Source of the DNA: Saliterribacillus persicus
GTDB taxonomy: Bacteria; Bacillota; Bacilli; Bacillales; Amphibacillaceae
Assembly (NCBI RefSeq): GCF_003337485.1
Contig: NZ_QPJJ01000010.1
Span: 62,001-126,000, forward strand
Direction: 5' to 3'
Length of the DNA: 64,000 nt
Position numbers and translations under genes: made by a program. Of the stretch, positions 1 through 8,860 are shown in pieces (the stretch's first letter is position 1; each line of letters begins with the position of its first letter). Under the pieces are notes generated by a model. It saw only the letters and a list, made by a program, of their open reading frames with translations. It did not search any database and was not told where the DNA came from.

Positions 1-433
1 TTCTACTGTCAACGCTATTTCCGTTTGCTTCACCTTCAACAGTTGAATCGGCTCTCTCTCCTGCCACTTTTATACCTGAACTTATTGGAGTTGAATCAAA
101 TTGAAAGAAGGATGGCTGCCAAGGTGTATTCGGAATGATATATACTCCACCAGTAAAAGAATTCCTTTGAATAATCGACTGCTCAGAATTCCAATTGTTA
201 CTTGTACCAAGTTTTTGTCCATCTTCAATCGCAATACCATACTCATAAACCTCTCCAGGCGCAATAAACTCACCACCTGAAATTGGATCTCCAGGAGTGA
301 TTGCTTGACCTGGATTAATGGCTTGACCTGGTGTGATGAAACTAGCATAGCTTACAATTGGAAATGCAGTCCAAAACAGAATGGTGCTGATTAAAACTAT
401 CGAAATGATTCGTTGTAATTTGTTCCTCTTCAA
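1..433 (-). CDS. Secreted protein, partial (C-terminus outside window)
   Basis: The reading frame is open from a TTG start at 433 down to base 1, so only the first ~144 residues are seen. AGAAGGTG lies six bases before the TTG. The N-terminus is a typical Sec signal peptide: KRNK, a hydrophobic core (IISIVLISTILFWTAFPIV), then a plausible cleavage near SYA. The mature part opens with three tandem PGQAI/PGQAI/PGDPI motifs, then a G/S/N-rich domain that I do not recognise. It lies 158 bases downstream of the VWA lipoprotein gene on the same strand, at the end of the Tad pilus locus. It may be a surface or pilus-associated protein; this is inferred from position only. Confidence 0.6.
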   Translation of the reverse strand, partial: MKRNKLQRIISIVLISTILFWTAFPIVSYASFITPGQAINPGQAITPGDPISGGEFIAPGEVYEYGIAIEDGQKLGTSNNWNSEQSIIQRNSFTGGVYIIPNTPWQPSFFQFDSTPISSGIKVAGERADSTVEGEANGNSVDSR

Positions 434-591
434 TAAATTCACCTTCTTCCTACTAATTTCATTAGTTAAAGATAACAATTTCATGTTCAGTGTCCCAAAA
501 GGACACATAGCATAGAAATCTTAACTAGATTAAGAGAAAGGTAGGGTGCATTAATTGCGTACAGTTGATTACTCTCTTTTACCTGATCTCA

Positions 592-2001
592 CTATTCTGC
601 ATTCATTTGATATTTTTCTTCAATAGCTTCAATCGATTCTTGATAACTTGCTTCATTTAAATCATCTAATTCTTGTTCTAAGCTATCCATTTCTTCACGT
701 ACCCAACGATGATATGCAGAGTTTTTCTTATCCAGCTTGTGAAATGTTTCTGAAGATATTTCCCCTGCCTCCTTAAGGGCATGTAGAATATTATAAATCG
801 CTTCTCTTTCCTGTGTCTCAAGGAGTCCTTGATCTACTATATAACTAAAAATAGCCAAACTATTTTGTGTTTCCTTATAGCCTGCCTCTTTTTGGTTCTG
901 TTCTTTCCAATCACTCCACGCTTCGGCGAGTTGATTGATTTTATCTAATTCTTTTGTTAATTCACTTTCATCTCTAACCGTTTGATAAATACCCTCGACC
1001 GAGTCTGCGATTTCTTGTAAATGATTCTGTCCCTCATTATCAACATCAAATCCAAGCACATTAATAATCGGCGTAATATTGGAGTTATATAGATTTTTGG
1101 CTGCTTCGACAGGATTCGTTTCACAGGTTTCAATCCCATCACTCACGAGGTAGACAATATTGGTATTTTGCTTGCCATCAAAATCTGCTAGGTCATTCTG
1201 CGCTTCTTTTAATGCTAGCCCATTGGGCGTCCAGCCTGCAGGATTCACTTTATTTAATGCTTCCTTAAATGCTCCGCTTTCATATGACTTGTAATCGTAT
1301 ATAATCTCAGAACTACTACAGGATAATTCTTTATCACTATCATCACCTGTTCCTTTATGCCCGTAGACACGTAATCCAACATTCGCTTCTGTAGGCAGGG
1401 CTTCTAAAAATTGAACAATCGCATCTTTGGCAGCAGCCATTTTGGTCTTTCCGTTCACTTCCTGTGCCATACTACCAGAAGCATCTAACAGGATAGAGAT
1501 ATTTAATTGATCTTTAAATTGAAATCTTGTGTCTTCGATCTCAGGATTGCCAGCAAACTGAAATTTCATTTCCTTTAATAATTTATCAGGTCCATTAAAG
1601 TCTTCTTGAACCAATTTCAATAACTCCCTGTACACATAGTCTAATTCTGCTGAAGTTGGTTCTTCCGGTATATCCGGAATACCGTCTACTTCTTCTAAAA
1701 TTTTTTCTTCTTCTATTAGTAAGCCATCACTAAATAAATATACTTTCCCTGCATACTTCCCTACTGGAAGTGCTTCTAATTCTTTAAAGTTTGAAGGGAG
1801 AGGATCCGCTTCGATCGTTACCGAAGCTTCTTCACTCTCCTCCTCTTCTTCCTTCAATTCATCTTCTTCAGTAACTTTTTTTTCCTCATCAGGGGTTATT
1901 ACCTGACCTTCTTCTAGGTTTGTTGATTCTTCTTTTACTTCTTCGTTACATGCGACTAATAGCAGTAGAATAAACGCAATGTATGGAATTAATTTTTTCA
2001 A
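592..2001 (-). CDS. VWA-domain lipoprotein, YwmC/YwmD-like, of the Tad locus
   Basis: Predicted membrane-anchored lipoprotein of about 469 residues. The TTG at 2001 is preferred over the upstream GTG at 2013, because AGGAG overlaps that GTG. The N-terminus is LKKLIPYIAFILLLLVAC with lipobox LVAC, followed by a very Glu-rich linker of about 45 residues. A von Willebrand A domain starts near residue 170 with a complete MIDAS motif (LDASGSM), and its core carries YLVSDGIETC. The C-terminal ~120 residues are charged and probably helical. VWA lipoproteins of this kind resemble B. subtilis YwmC/YwmD. The gene follows the prepilin gene, so a pilus-linked adhesin or assembly role is likely but inferred. 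Confidence 0.8.
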   Translation of the reverse strand: MKKLIPYIAFILLLLVACNEEVKEESTNLEEGQVITPDEEKKVTEEDELKEEEEESEEASVTIEADPLPSNFKELEALPVGKYAGKVYLFSDGLLIEEEKILEEVDGIPDIPEEPTSAELDYVYRELLKLVQEDFNGPDKLLKEMKFQFAGNPEIEDTRFQFKDQLNISILLDASGSMAQEVNGKTKMAAAKDAIVQFLEALPTEANVGLRVYGHKGTGDDSDKELSCSSSEIIYDYKSYESGAFKEALNKVNPAGWTPNGLALKEAQNDLADFDGKQNTNIVYLVSDGIETCETNPVEAAKNLYNSNITPIINVLGFDVDNEGQNHLQEIADSVEGIYQTVRDESELTKELDKINQLAEAWSDWKEQNQKEAGYKETQNSLAIFSYIVDQGLLETQEREAIYNILHALKEAGEISSETFHKLDKKNSAYHRWVREEMDSLEQELDDLNEASYQESIEAIEEKYQMNAE

Positions 2002-2049
2002 GGAAACTAACACTCCTATTCATTTGACATTCAACTAATTATGAGATTA

Positions 2050-2253
2050 TTAACCTACCATGTTGCCTATCTTTGTTATAATTTTCGATATGATCTGTTC
2101 AATACCTCCCGATTGATTACTAACAGCTGTTGAAATAATCCCTAGTACTAAAATTAATAATGCTGCGATTCCTAACCATTCCAGTGATTGTGCACCCTTT
2201 TCATTTTTTAATGGGGTTGTCACCTTTGTATATAAAGCTAGTAATTTACTCAT
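2050..2253 (-). CDS. Flp/Tad-type prepilin
   Basis: Small protein of 67-69 residues with the features of a Flp-family prepilin: a short basic leader, then KG|AQSLEW and a ~20-residue hydrophobic stretch (LGIAALLILVLGIISTAV). The Gly before the cut and the Glu at +5 of the mature chain match the type IV/Flp prepilin processing rule; Trp replaces the usual Tyr at +6. Start choice is ATG 2253 (10 bases after GGAG) or TTG 2259 (4 bases after it). It directly follows tadC, the usual place for pilin in compact Gram-positive loci, and is the likely pilus subunit. No prepilin peptidase gene is present in the window. Confidence 0.8.
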   Translation of the reverse strand: MSKLLALYTKVTTPLKNEKGAQSLEWLGIAALLILVLGIISTAVSNQSGGIEQIISKIITKIGNMVG

Positions 2254-2294
2254 GTCCAAACATCTCCTTTAAATTTTTTATTTTATGTTAATTT

Positions 2295-3227
2295 TTATTG
2301 AAGCAGCTGAAAAATGTTACTGTTCTGACTAAACATATTAATGATCATCAACCCACCTATTAGAACAAGCGAGCTTGGTAAAACGACGAAAGTAGTGATA
2401 AGCGTTACTTTTGGAGAAGCCTTTGCAGCTTTCTCTTTGATTAATTCCTTTTTAATTTTCCGCATTTCTTCTGCTTGCTGCTCAAAGGTCTTAGAAATTG
2501 GTATTCCTAGCCTTTCCCCTTGAATCAATGCTTTGATTAATAGTTGAAATTCTTTACTTTCATTTCGATTGAGCAAGGTACGATACGCTTCACCACGTGG
2601 CACCCCTACGCTAATCTCCTGGATAAAACGACCAAATTCTTCTTGTACTGGTCCTTCAAAATATGGAACGATATCTCGTAAAGCTTGATCTAGGCCTAAC
2701 CCTGCTTTTAAGGTAACGCTCATCGTATCTAGAAAATCCGGCAGCTGATAAGCAAGCTCCTCTTGGCGTTTTTTTGCTTTATCTTTCATCCAGAAAATAA
2801 CTCCGACATAACCTACAACCGGATAAATAATGACTGTTAATTCCGAAAATGGCAAACGGAGTATTAACCCGATCCCACCAATAATGACACCAATGATCAT
2901 AAAAAATATTTTAAGACCCTGAAACCTATCTACCGTTAGCTGATATGGATAGCCTGCTTGCATCAACCATTTCTTCACATCATGATTTTCACTGTAAAAG
3001 TTAATGCGTTGACCAATATGAGAAAAATCGTCTGCATACTGAAAAACTTTTGCTAACATTTTATCTTTGCGTGTTTCTTTCTTCTCAAAAATGTTTTGTA
3101 CGTAAGTCTGCTCTTTTAATTCTTTACGTAGCTCCTGTTTATAGACGGTGTAGCTATAAAAGCTCCTTAAGCTTAAACCGATGAATAAGAGTGTTAATAA
3201 TAAAAAGATAATAATTAATCCATCCAC
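2295..3227 (-). CDS. tadC: TadC-like pilus assembly membrane protein
   Basis: Inner-platform protein of the type II secretion F (GspF) family, 310 residues, GTG start with AAGGGTG upstream. A membrane helix is at the N-terminus, two more near residues 100-150, then the T2SSF core (LPDFLDTMSVTLKAGLGLDQAL, amphipathic helices, ...RLGIPISKTFEQQAEEMR) and a final helix near 280-300. In Tad systems TadB and TadC together form the platform on which the ATPase works. It starts four bases after tadB ends, which implies cotranscription. Confidence 0.87.
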   Translation of the reverse strand: MDGLIIIFLLLTLLFIGLSLRSFYSYTVYKQELRKELKEQTYVQNIFEKKETRKDKMLAKVFQYADDFSHIGQRINFYSENHDVKKWLMQAGYPYQLTVDRFQGLKIFFMIIGVIIGGIGLILRLPFSELTVIIYPVVGYVGVIFWMKDKAKKRQEELAYQLPDFLDTMSVTLKAGLGLDQALRDIVPYFEGPVQEEFGRFIQEISVGVPRGEAYRTLLNRNESKEFQLLIKALIQGERLGIPISKTFEQQAEEMRKIKKELIKEKAAKASPKVTLITTFVVLPSSLVLIGGLMIINMFSQNSNIFQLLQ

Positions 3228-3231
3228 GTCG

Positions 3232-4158
3232 TCACACCCTTATATTGGTAACTTTTCTAACGAGGAAGAAGGTTAAAACCGTTCCGCCCATAAAGAAAAG
3301 CAACAATAGTATTCCAATCCCGCTAAATAGGGGATCTAAAAATCCATCGATTATATTATTCATCATTAACACGAGAAAGATTGGTATTACTGGTACGAGA
3401 TAAGCAACATACCTTTGTTCAGCTGTCATCGTTTTTATTTCTTGTTTTAATATTTTTCGATCCTCTAAGGTTTGACTCATTTCCTCAAGAATCGCTGATA
3501 AATTACCTCCAGCTTTTTTCTGAATCATCACAGTGGCTACGAATAATTTAAACTCCCTGTTATCGACTCTTTTCTCCATTGATTTAATCGCAGAATTAAA
3601 ATCAATACCTAAGGATAATTCATGTGCAAGCCTTTTAAATTCGCTCTTAGCAGGATCTGAGATTTCTTGTGCTACCATTTGAATTCCTTGGTTAAGCGTC
3701 ATACCGGATCGAGTAGAGTTTGCGAGGATGCGACAAATCTCTGGTAATTGATCTGCTAATCGTTCTCTCATCTTATTTTTTCGAACCATGAAAATAACTC
3801 TTTTTCCACCCTCTAACAGGGCAACAGATACAAACAAGCTTAGAAGAAGATGTAACTTAAACATATTGGCGAGGACTAAAATAAGACCCATTAAAGCTAC
3901 GATTTGCGCACCAATAAATTCAGAAGGGGTTAAGGGAATATTCGAAGCTTTCAATTTCTCAAACATTGGCTTTGCGGCTTCTGTTTGATCATATCGATCT
4001 CCAAGAACAACAATAAAGCTTCTTCGTTTCCCGTCTGGATGATAAAAGTCTTCTGCTTTTTTACGCCACTCTCTTTTTTCTTTTCGAAAGTCTAATTGAT
4101 AGGTTATGCCAATGATAAATAATAAGGTTGCAACACAGGCGAGAATGGCAGCTGTCAT
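3232..4158 (-). CDS. tadB: TadB-like pilus assembly membrane protein
   Basis: GspF-family platform protein of 308 residues. One N-terminal helix (AAILACVATLLFIIGITYQL) and a helix pair near 100-125 precede the T2SSF core (QLPEICRILANSTRSGMTLNQGIQ ... KKAGGNLSAILEEMSQTL), with two C-terminal helices. The ATG overlaps the stop of tadA as ATGA, so translation is probably coupled. It is the partner of TadC. The two are clear paralogues sharing the LPxxxxxxxxxxxxGxxLxQ layout. Confidence 0.87.
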   Translation of the reverse strand: MTAAILACVATLLFIIGITYQLDFRKEKREWRKKAEDFYHPDGKRRSFIVVLGDRYDQTEAAKPMFEKLKASNIPLTPSEFIGAQIVALMGLILVLANMFKLHLLLSLFVSVALLEGGKRVIFMVRKNKMRERLADQLPEICRILANSTRSGMTLNQGIQMVAQEISDPAKSEFKRLAHELSLGIDFNSAIKSMEKRVDNREFKLFVATVMIQKKAGGNLSAILEEMSQTLEDRKILKQEIKTMTAEQRYVAYLVPVIPIFLVLMMNNIIDGFLDPLFSGIGILLLLFFMGGTVLTFFLVRKVTNIRV

Positions 4159-5501
4159 AACCTCACCCCCTCATCAACCTGATGAAAGATAGATTCAGAG
4201 ATTTCGTTGCCAAAGGTGTGTAATCTCTCCAAGCATTGGGGTACATATCCTGTGGGGGCATAATAGCCTTCTACCTTGCCCCCCTTTTGCATCTTGGTTC
4301 TCTTAAAAGTGAATATTTCCCTGATTTCATGCTCACCGCCTGCATTTTTCTTCACCTCTGATATCGATACTATTTTCCTTGTTCCATCTGTTAGACGGTT
4401 TACTTGAACAATAATATCTAAAGCTCCTACGATATATTCACGAATTATTTTGGATGGTAATTCCAGACCTGCCATAACTACCATCGCTTCCACACGCCTT
4501 AGTGCATCGTCAGGAGAATTTGCGTGAACTGTTGTTACAGAACCTTCATGCCCTGTATTCATCGCTTGTAGCATATCAAACGCTTCGCCGCTTCGAACCT
4601 CACCGACAATAATTCGATCAGGACGCATCCGGAGGGCATTTCGTACAAGCTGTCTTATTGTAATTTCACCCGTTCCTTCTACGTTTGCTGAACGAGCTTC
4701 CATTCCCACCACATTTGGACGATCTAACCTTAGTTCTGCAGAGTCTTCAATGGTAATAACCCGTTCAAACTGTGGAATACTTGTAGCTAATACGTTAAGT
4801 AAGGTAGTTTTACCTGAGCCTGTTCCGCCAGAAATAAGTGTATTTAGCTTTGATTTAATCACAGCGTCTAAAAAGAGCGCCATATTATCATTTAATGTCT
4901 CAAAGCTGAGCATGTCTTCCATTTTAAACGGCTCTTTCCGGAACTTTCTAATCGAAACCAATGTACCTTGCAGACTGACCGGTGGGATTACCGCGTTAAC
5001 ACGACTTCCATCTGGTAGCCTAGCATCAACCATTGGTGAACTTTCATCGATTCTTCTTCCGATAGGGGCAACAATCCGGTCCACTACATGCCTGACATGC
5101 TCGTCATCTCTAAATGTAATATTACTTTTCTGCAATTTACCAAACCGCTCAATATAGAGCTCGTCATGGCCATTGATTAATATTTCCGTAATCGTATCGT
5201 CATCGATTAAAGGCTCTAATGGACCGAAACCAACTGATTCATCTAGAATTCTACTAATCAATAATTCTTTATCATGTCTTGGAATAATTACTTTTTCCTC
5301 TGACATAAATTGAGAGACCAGCTGCTCGATCTTTAAGCGCATTTCCCCTTGGCTTAAGCTCGTTAAGGCTTCTAGGTTCGTATCGCGTAAAAGTCTTGCT
5401 TTATAATGTTCTACTAATCTTTCAATATATAAGTTTTGTTCATTTGGAACAGTTCTTGTTTGTGTGAACTTCTCTTTTCGTTTATCAAATAATGATGCCA
5501 T
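4155..5501 (-). CDS. tadA: TadA/CpaF-family pilus secretion ATPase
   Basis: Hexameric secretion ATPase of the VirB11/GspE class that powers pilus assembly. From ATG 5501 the protein has about 448 residues. An N-terminal helical domain is followed by the ATPase: Walker A GGTGSGKTT near residue 225, acidic ITIEDSAEL, Walker B-like RIIVGEVR, and the His box GHEGSVTTVHANSP, all intact. AGGAGG lies 8 bases before ATG 5501 (5 before ATG 5504); the GTG at 5510 is part of the SD. Its stop overlaps tadB. The CpaF-type N-terminus without a zinc domain is typical for Tad systems. Confidence 0.92.
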   Translation of the reverse strand: MASLFDKRKEKFTQTRTVPNEQNLYIERLVEHYKARLLRDTNLEALTSLSQGEMRLKIEQLVSQFMSEEKVIIPRHDKELLISRILDESVGFGPLEPLIDDDTITEILINGHDELYIERFGKLQKSNITFRDDEHVRHVVDRIVAPIGRRIDESSPMVDARLPDGSRVNAVIPPVSLQGTLVSIRKFRKEPFKMEDMLSFETLNDNMALFLDAVIKSKLNTLISGGTGSGKTTLLNVLATSIPQFERVITIEDSAELRLDRPNVVGMEARSANVEGTGEITIRQLVRNALRMRPDRIIVGEVRSGEAFDMLQAMNTGHEGSVTTVHANSPDDALRRVEAMVVMAGLELPSKIIREYIVGALDIIVQVNRLTDGTRKIVSISEVKKNAGGEHEIREIFTFKRTKMQKGGKVEGYYAPTGYVPQCLERLHTFGNEISESIFHQVDEGVRL

Positions 5502-5513
5502 CATCCACACCTC

Positions 5514-6665
5514 CTAGCCTAAAACTGCATTGGTGAATTTCCTGATATCCTTTGCAAAAGGAATTAATTTTTCTTTTTGTGCTTTTCTAATCGGTTCTCC
5601 TTTATTCACAAAAGACTGAAGACCTTTATAGTCTTTTCTAATCGTTGTCGCAATAGGGAAACGAATCAGTTCCTTTAAATCCTTTTCCTTTAGTTCCGTT
5701 TCTTTTGCTACATTATTGATAATTACTTCCATATTGCCTTGCAGATTAATTCCCAATCGCTCACATAATTCTTCATAGTATTTTAAAACCTTTAAAGAAG
5801 TTGTTTCTGGTAATAATACATAATAGAGCTTATCCGCTTCTTCTAAAGCAGTTGCACTAACGCTATTTATATGTGACGGAAGATCTAGAATGCAATAATC
5901 GAAGGACCTTCTGCACGTTCGAAGCAGCTTACTAATAAATTCTTCATCTAAAACTTCTCCAACCTCTGCATCACATGGACTTATAAGAATCTCTAATTTG
6001 GAATGCTTCTCCGTTTGCGATACATTTCTGATGTGATTTTCATTTAATTCTTGTATGACTGGCTTCAAATCAGCAATCGATCGATTTGTTTCTAGTGACA
6101 TAATTGTCTCTATTCCACCATATTGCATATCTAAGTCGATTAGGATGACCTCTGCTGCGGATTCTAATTTAATCGTTTGGGCAAATGTAGAGGCAATCAA
6201 CGATTTTCCTGTTCCACCTTTTCCACTGTAAAATCCGAATATATGGCCTCTTCCTTTTCCAAACGTTACAGTTTGCTCTTTTTCTGAACGAACCTTGATT
6301 TGATGGTTTTTTTGAATCGTTGGAAATCTGCTAATAAATAAAGAAAGCTCATCAGGAAGGATGAAAAATTCTTCTGCTCCTGCGCGCATCACACTGCGTA
6401 AAACGTTAATATCTGAGTCAGTTGCTAGAAAAATGACATACGTGTTAGGGTTAATAGATTTTATGTACTGCACCTGATCAACGATATAGTCTTTATTCGA
6501 TTGAATAAGAATTACCATATCGCGTGTTTGTCTATTAACTTCTCGTGATACGTCATCATTTTGAATAACCGTTATCAAATTTTCTTCCTGATCCAAAGCA
6601 TTCAGCAATTGATTTGTGATTGCTTCTTCTTCACTAACAATTAAAATATCTAGATTTTTTTCCAT
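5514..6665 (-). CDS. tadZ: TadZ/CpaE-like pilus localisation ATPase
   Basis: The 383-residue protein has an N-terminal receiver-like domain (LDILIVSEEEA...) without an obvious full set of phospho-acceptor residues, and a C-terminal ParA/MinD-type ATPase. The deviant Walker A is GGTGKS in FYSGKGGTGKSLIAST, the switch region is VILIDLDMQYGG, and YCILDLPS follows. CpaE/TadZ proteins place the Tad machine in the cell. It sits between the cpaB-like gene and tadA, 12 bases before the latter. AAGGAG precedes the ATG. Confidence 0.85.
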   Translation of the reverse strand: MEKNLDILIVSEEEAITNQLLNALDQEENLITVIQNDDVSREVNRQTRDMVILIQSNKDYIVDQVQYIKSINPNTYVIFLATDSDINVLRSVMRAGAEEFFILPDELSLFISRFPTIQKNHQIKVRSEKEQTVTFGKGRGHIFGFYSGKGGTGKSLIASTFAQTIKLESAAEVILIDLDMQYGGIETIMSLETNRSIADLKPVIQELNENHIRNVSQTEKHSKLEILISPCDAEVGEVLDEEFISKLLRTCRRSFDYCILDLPSHINSVSATALEEADKLYYVLLPETTSLKVLKYYEELCERLGINLQGNMEVIINNVAKETELKEKDLKELIRFPIATTIRKDYKGLQSFVNKGEPIRKAQKEKLIPFAKDIRKFTNAVLG

Positions 6666-6711
6666 CTGATAATTCTCCTTGAGTCTCTAACAGGACAAAT
6701 TATTATCCATG

Positions 6712-7509
6712 TTATTCCGTATCCTCTGTATTTTCTTCTGATTTTTCTTGTTCTTTCTGAGGTTCTTCTGTTGCTTCTTCTTGAGGCTCTTCTGCTGGTT
6801 CTTCCTGAGGTTTTTCTTCTTCTGTTACTTGCTCAGTTTCTTCTGCAACTTCTTCAGCTTCTTCCGTATTATTTTCAGGCATATCTGTGAGCACATCATC
6901 TTTACCGACATTTGCTTTCAAAATTCGGATGTGTTCGGAGTAGTTTTGAGCATGTATTAAGTTTTTTGCTTCCTCCACAGATACTTCTACTGCTATACCT
7001 GAAAAATTATCAGAAGTTCCTTGGGCATAGACGACTGGCACGTCCTGCATAAATAACTTTGTTTCCTTTTCTCCATCTATCTCGTTAGAAACAATAATAT
7101 CTACCCGATCCAAAGCCTCTACTACTTGGTCAAACTGAATTGTTTCTGTGCGATATATCGAGACAAGTCGATTATTAACATCTTGCAAATTGGATACTGG
7201 TTTAATCATATTTTTTGTGATGATATCTCCACTTGATAAAGGAACAACAGAAACGCGATTTTCTAAATCACTTTTGTTCGTAATATGTGATGCCGTTACG
7301 AACTTATTTGGCAGTTCCATTACCGTTAACTGATTCTCTTGGATAATGGCCCTAGATGGGATTTCTCCACTTGCCACATAAACCTCTGTCATACCCCCCA
7401 GCTCTGCATTTAATTCTTTCACCTTTTCAAACACTAAAAACCCTACTACTAACGCTAAAATAAATGCTAACAAGAAAAAAATAAGTGCCCGTTTTTTTGA
7501 TTCAATCAT
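6712..7509 (-). CDS. cpaB: CpaB/RcpC-like SAF-domain protein with acidic tail
   Basis: The 265-residue protein has an N-terminal membrane anchor (RALIFFLLAFILALVVGFLVF), then a SAF domain (VASGEIPSRAIIQENQLTVMELP ... VPLSSGDIITKNMI) as in CpaB/RcpC. The last ~60 residues are an extremely acidic Glu/Pro repeat (EEPxEE). In Gram-negatives RcpC helps the secretin; no secretin exists here, so the role is probably at the membrane-wall interface. First gene of the pilus operon. A possible promoter lies at 7580-7608 (TTGACA on the minus strand, weak -10). Confidence 0.82.
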   Translation of the reverse strand: MIESKKRALIFFLLAFILALVVGFLVFEKVKELNAELGGMTEVYVASGEIPSRAIIQENQLTVMELPNKFVTASHITNKSDLENRVSVVPLSSGDIITKNMIKPVSNLQDVNNRLVSIYRTETIQFDQVVEALDRVDIIVSNEIDGEKETKLFMQDVPVVYAQGTSDNFSGIAVEVSVEEAKNLIHAQNYSEHIRILKANVGKDDVLTDMPENNTEEAEEVAEETEQVTEEEKPQEEPAEEPQEEATEEPQKEQEKSEENTEDTE

Positions 7510-7953
7510 CTGCCTTCTCCTTATTGTGCTACTTCACTTCATAAAACTGTTAAAATTTTCCCTTACTACGAATAGAATTATTTTCTAACTATTCTTATTT
7601 ATTGTCAAATAACCCATTGCATTACCAAATGCCTATACAATGTTTATTTTTCAATTTTTATACGGTCGGGTGTATGTTCAAGTAATTTATAGTAAGTATA
7701 AAGATTCACTCTTTAGTCACAATTAGCAAAATTTTTTTCTTTGTACTCTTTATAATTTTTTATCATTAGGACTTTCTTCATTTTCCCATGACTAAACTAC
7801 TGTTTTTAATTTTTTTGCCATTTTTTAATAAATTTGTAGTTATCGACAAATTTCTTCGTTTTTCTCTTATTATCTAGTTTTTATCTCAAAATCAAACCAT
7901 TCAAATTCAAGATGATTTTCGTAAGGAAACATTTCTTCTTTTTATGTTTAAAA
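7510..7953. other. AT-rich intergenic region between pilus operon and channel gene
   Basis: About 440 bases with no convincing gene. It must hold the divergent promoters of the pilus operon (minus) and the channel (plus). On the minus strand TTGACA reads at 7608-7603 with only poor -10 matches 15-17 bases on (TAGAAA). Many T-runs are present but no clear terminator or operator. Confidence 0.5.
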
Positions 7954-7962
7954 TGTTATAAT
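7954..7962 (+). promoter_or_regulatory. Extended -10 promoter of the sodium channel gene
   Basis: TGTTATAAT is a perfect extended -10 (TGnTATAAT). The -35 region is only T-rich. Transcription from here would start near 7969. That is inside the longest possible reading frame (GTG/ATG near 7912) and supports the ATG at 8005 as the true start. Confidence 0.6.
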
Positions 7963-8004
7963 GAACTTTGGGATAGATCTGATCAGGAAAGGAATAATAA
8001 ATAT

Positions 8005-8829
8005 ATGACTGGGGATAATCAGAATGCATTAGCTTCATTTGTTAAAAGTAACGGATTTACACATTTTATTACTGGATTAATTGTTTTTAATGCTATCTTG
8101 ATAGGCTTAGAAACTTTCGATGCTGTCTATACACCGTTTAAAGGTTTATTTTTTTGGATTGATTTTATCATCCTTCTAATATTCCTAATTGAAGTGGTTT
8201 TAAAAATTATTGTAGATCAAAAGAGTTATTTCATGAATGGTTGGAATATTTTTGATTTTGTTATTGTCGTAGGCAGTATTATTTTATATAGCACACCATT
8301 TGTGAGTGTATTACGAATTTTACGTGTCTTACGTATTATGCGGACAATTACAGCAGTCCCATCTTTAAGGAGAATTGTGACAGCGCTATTTATGGCCATA
8401 CCAACAATTAGCAGTGTTATGTTAATTATGGCTATTATTTTCTATGTGTATGCTATTTTAGGTACCTCTTTTTATAGAGACATATCGCCTGAATTTTTTG
8501 GGAACCTTCATCTTAGCTTTATTACTCTCTTTCAAATTTTCACATTGGAATCATGGGCAAGCGGAATTTTCCGACCTATATTTGCGGAAGCACCGTGGTC
8601 TTGGCTTTATTTTATTTCCTTTATCGTAGTAGCAACTTTTATTATGATTAACTTAATTGTCGGGGAAATCGTAAATAACGCACAAAAAATTTCAGAGGGT
8701 ATTGAAGGAGAAACAGATGAGATAAAGGAAGATACAACTGAAATTAAAGAGGACACTAGTGAAATTAGAGAAATAAGGCGCGAATTAGCGGAAATTAAAG
8801 AGTTGATTAAATCACAGAATATGAAATAA
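8005..8829 (+). CDS. NaChBac-like voltage-gated sodium channel
   Basis: Single-domain, six-helix channel of 274 residues that assembles as a tetramer. The S4 voltage sensor near residues 104-123 has arginines every third position (RILRVLRIMR ... LRR). The selectivity filter TLESWAS near 180-186 is the NaChBac sodium filter. S6 (FIMINLIVGEIVNNAQ) leads into a C-terminal coiled coil with EIKEDT-type heptads and EIRREL, as in the family. Bacterial Nav channels occur in alkaliphilic and marine bacilli, where they work in sodium cycling, motility and pH homeostasis. Start ATG 8005 follows GGAAAGGA by about 10 bases; a promoter lies inside the longer frame. A terminator follows directly. Confidence 0.92.
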   Translation: MTGDNQNALASFVKSNGFTHFITGLIVFNAILIGLETFDAVYTPFKGLFFWIDFIILLIFLIEVVLKIIVDQKSYFMNGWNIFDFVIVVGSIILYSTPFVSVLRILRVLRIMRTITAVPSLRRIVTALFMAIPTISSVMLIMAIIFYVYAILGTSFYRDISPEFFGNLHLSFITLFQIFTLESWASGIFRPIFAEAPWSWLYFISFIVVATFIMINLIVGEIVNNAQKISEGIEGETDEIKEDTTEIKEDTSEIREIRRELAEIKELIKSQNMK

Positions 8830-8858
8830 GACTCAAGCAATTTGGCTTGAGTCTTTTT
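8830..8858 (+). terminator. Rho-independent terminator after the channel gene
   Basis: GACTCAAGC / GCTTGAGTC form a perfect 9-bp stem with a 6-base loop, followed by TTTTTG. It lies between the convergent channel and ung genes and may work on both strands, although the minus-strand T-tract is weak. Confidence 0.85.
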
Positions 8859-8860
8859 GT

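Noticed and set aside
6748-6960. Phe/Cys-rich frame on the plus strand
   Set aside because: Shadow of the acidic Glu-rich tail of the CpaB-like protein.
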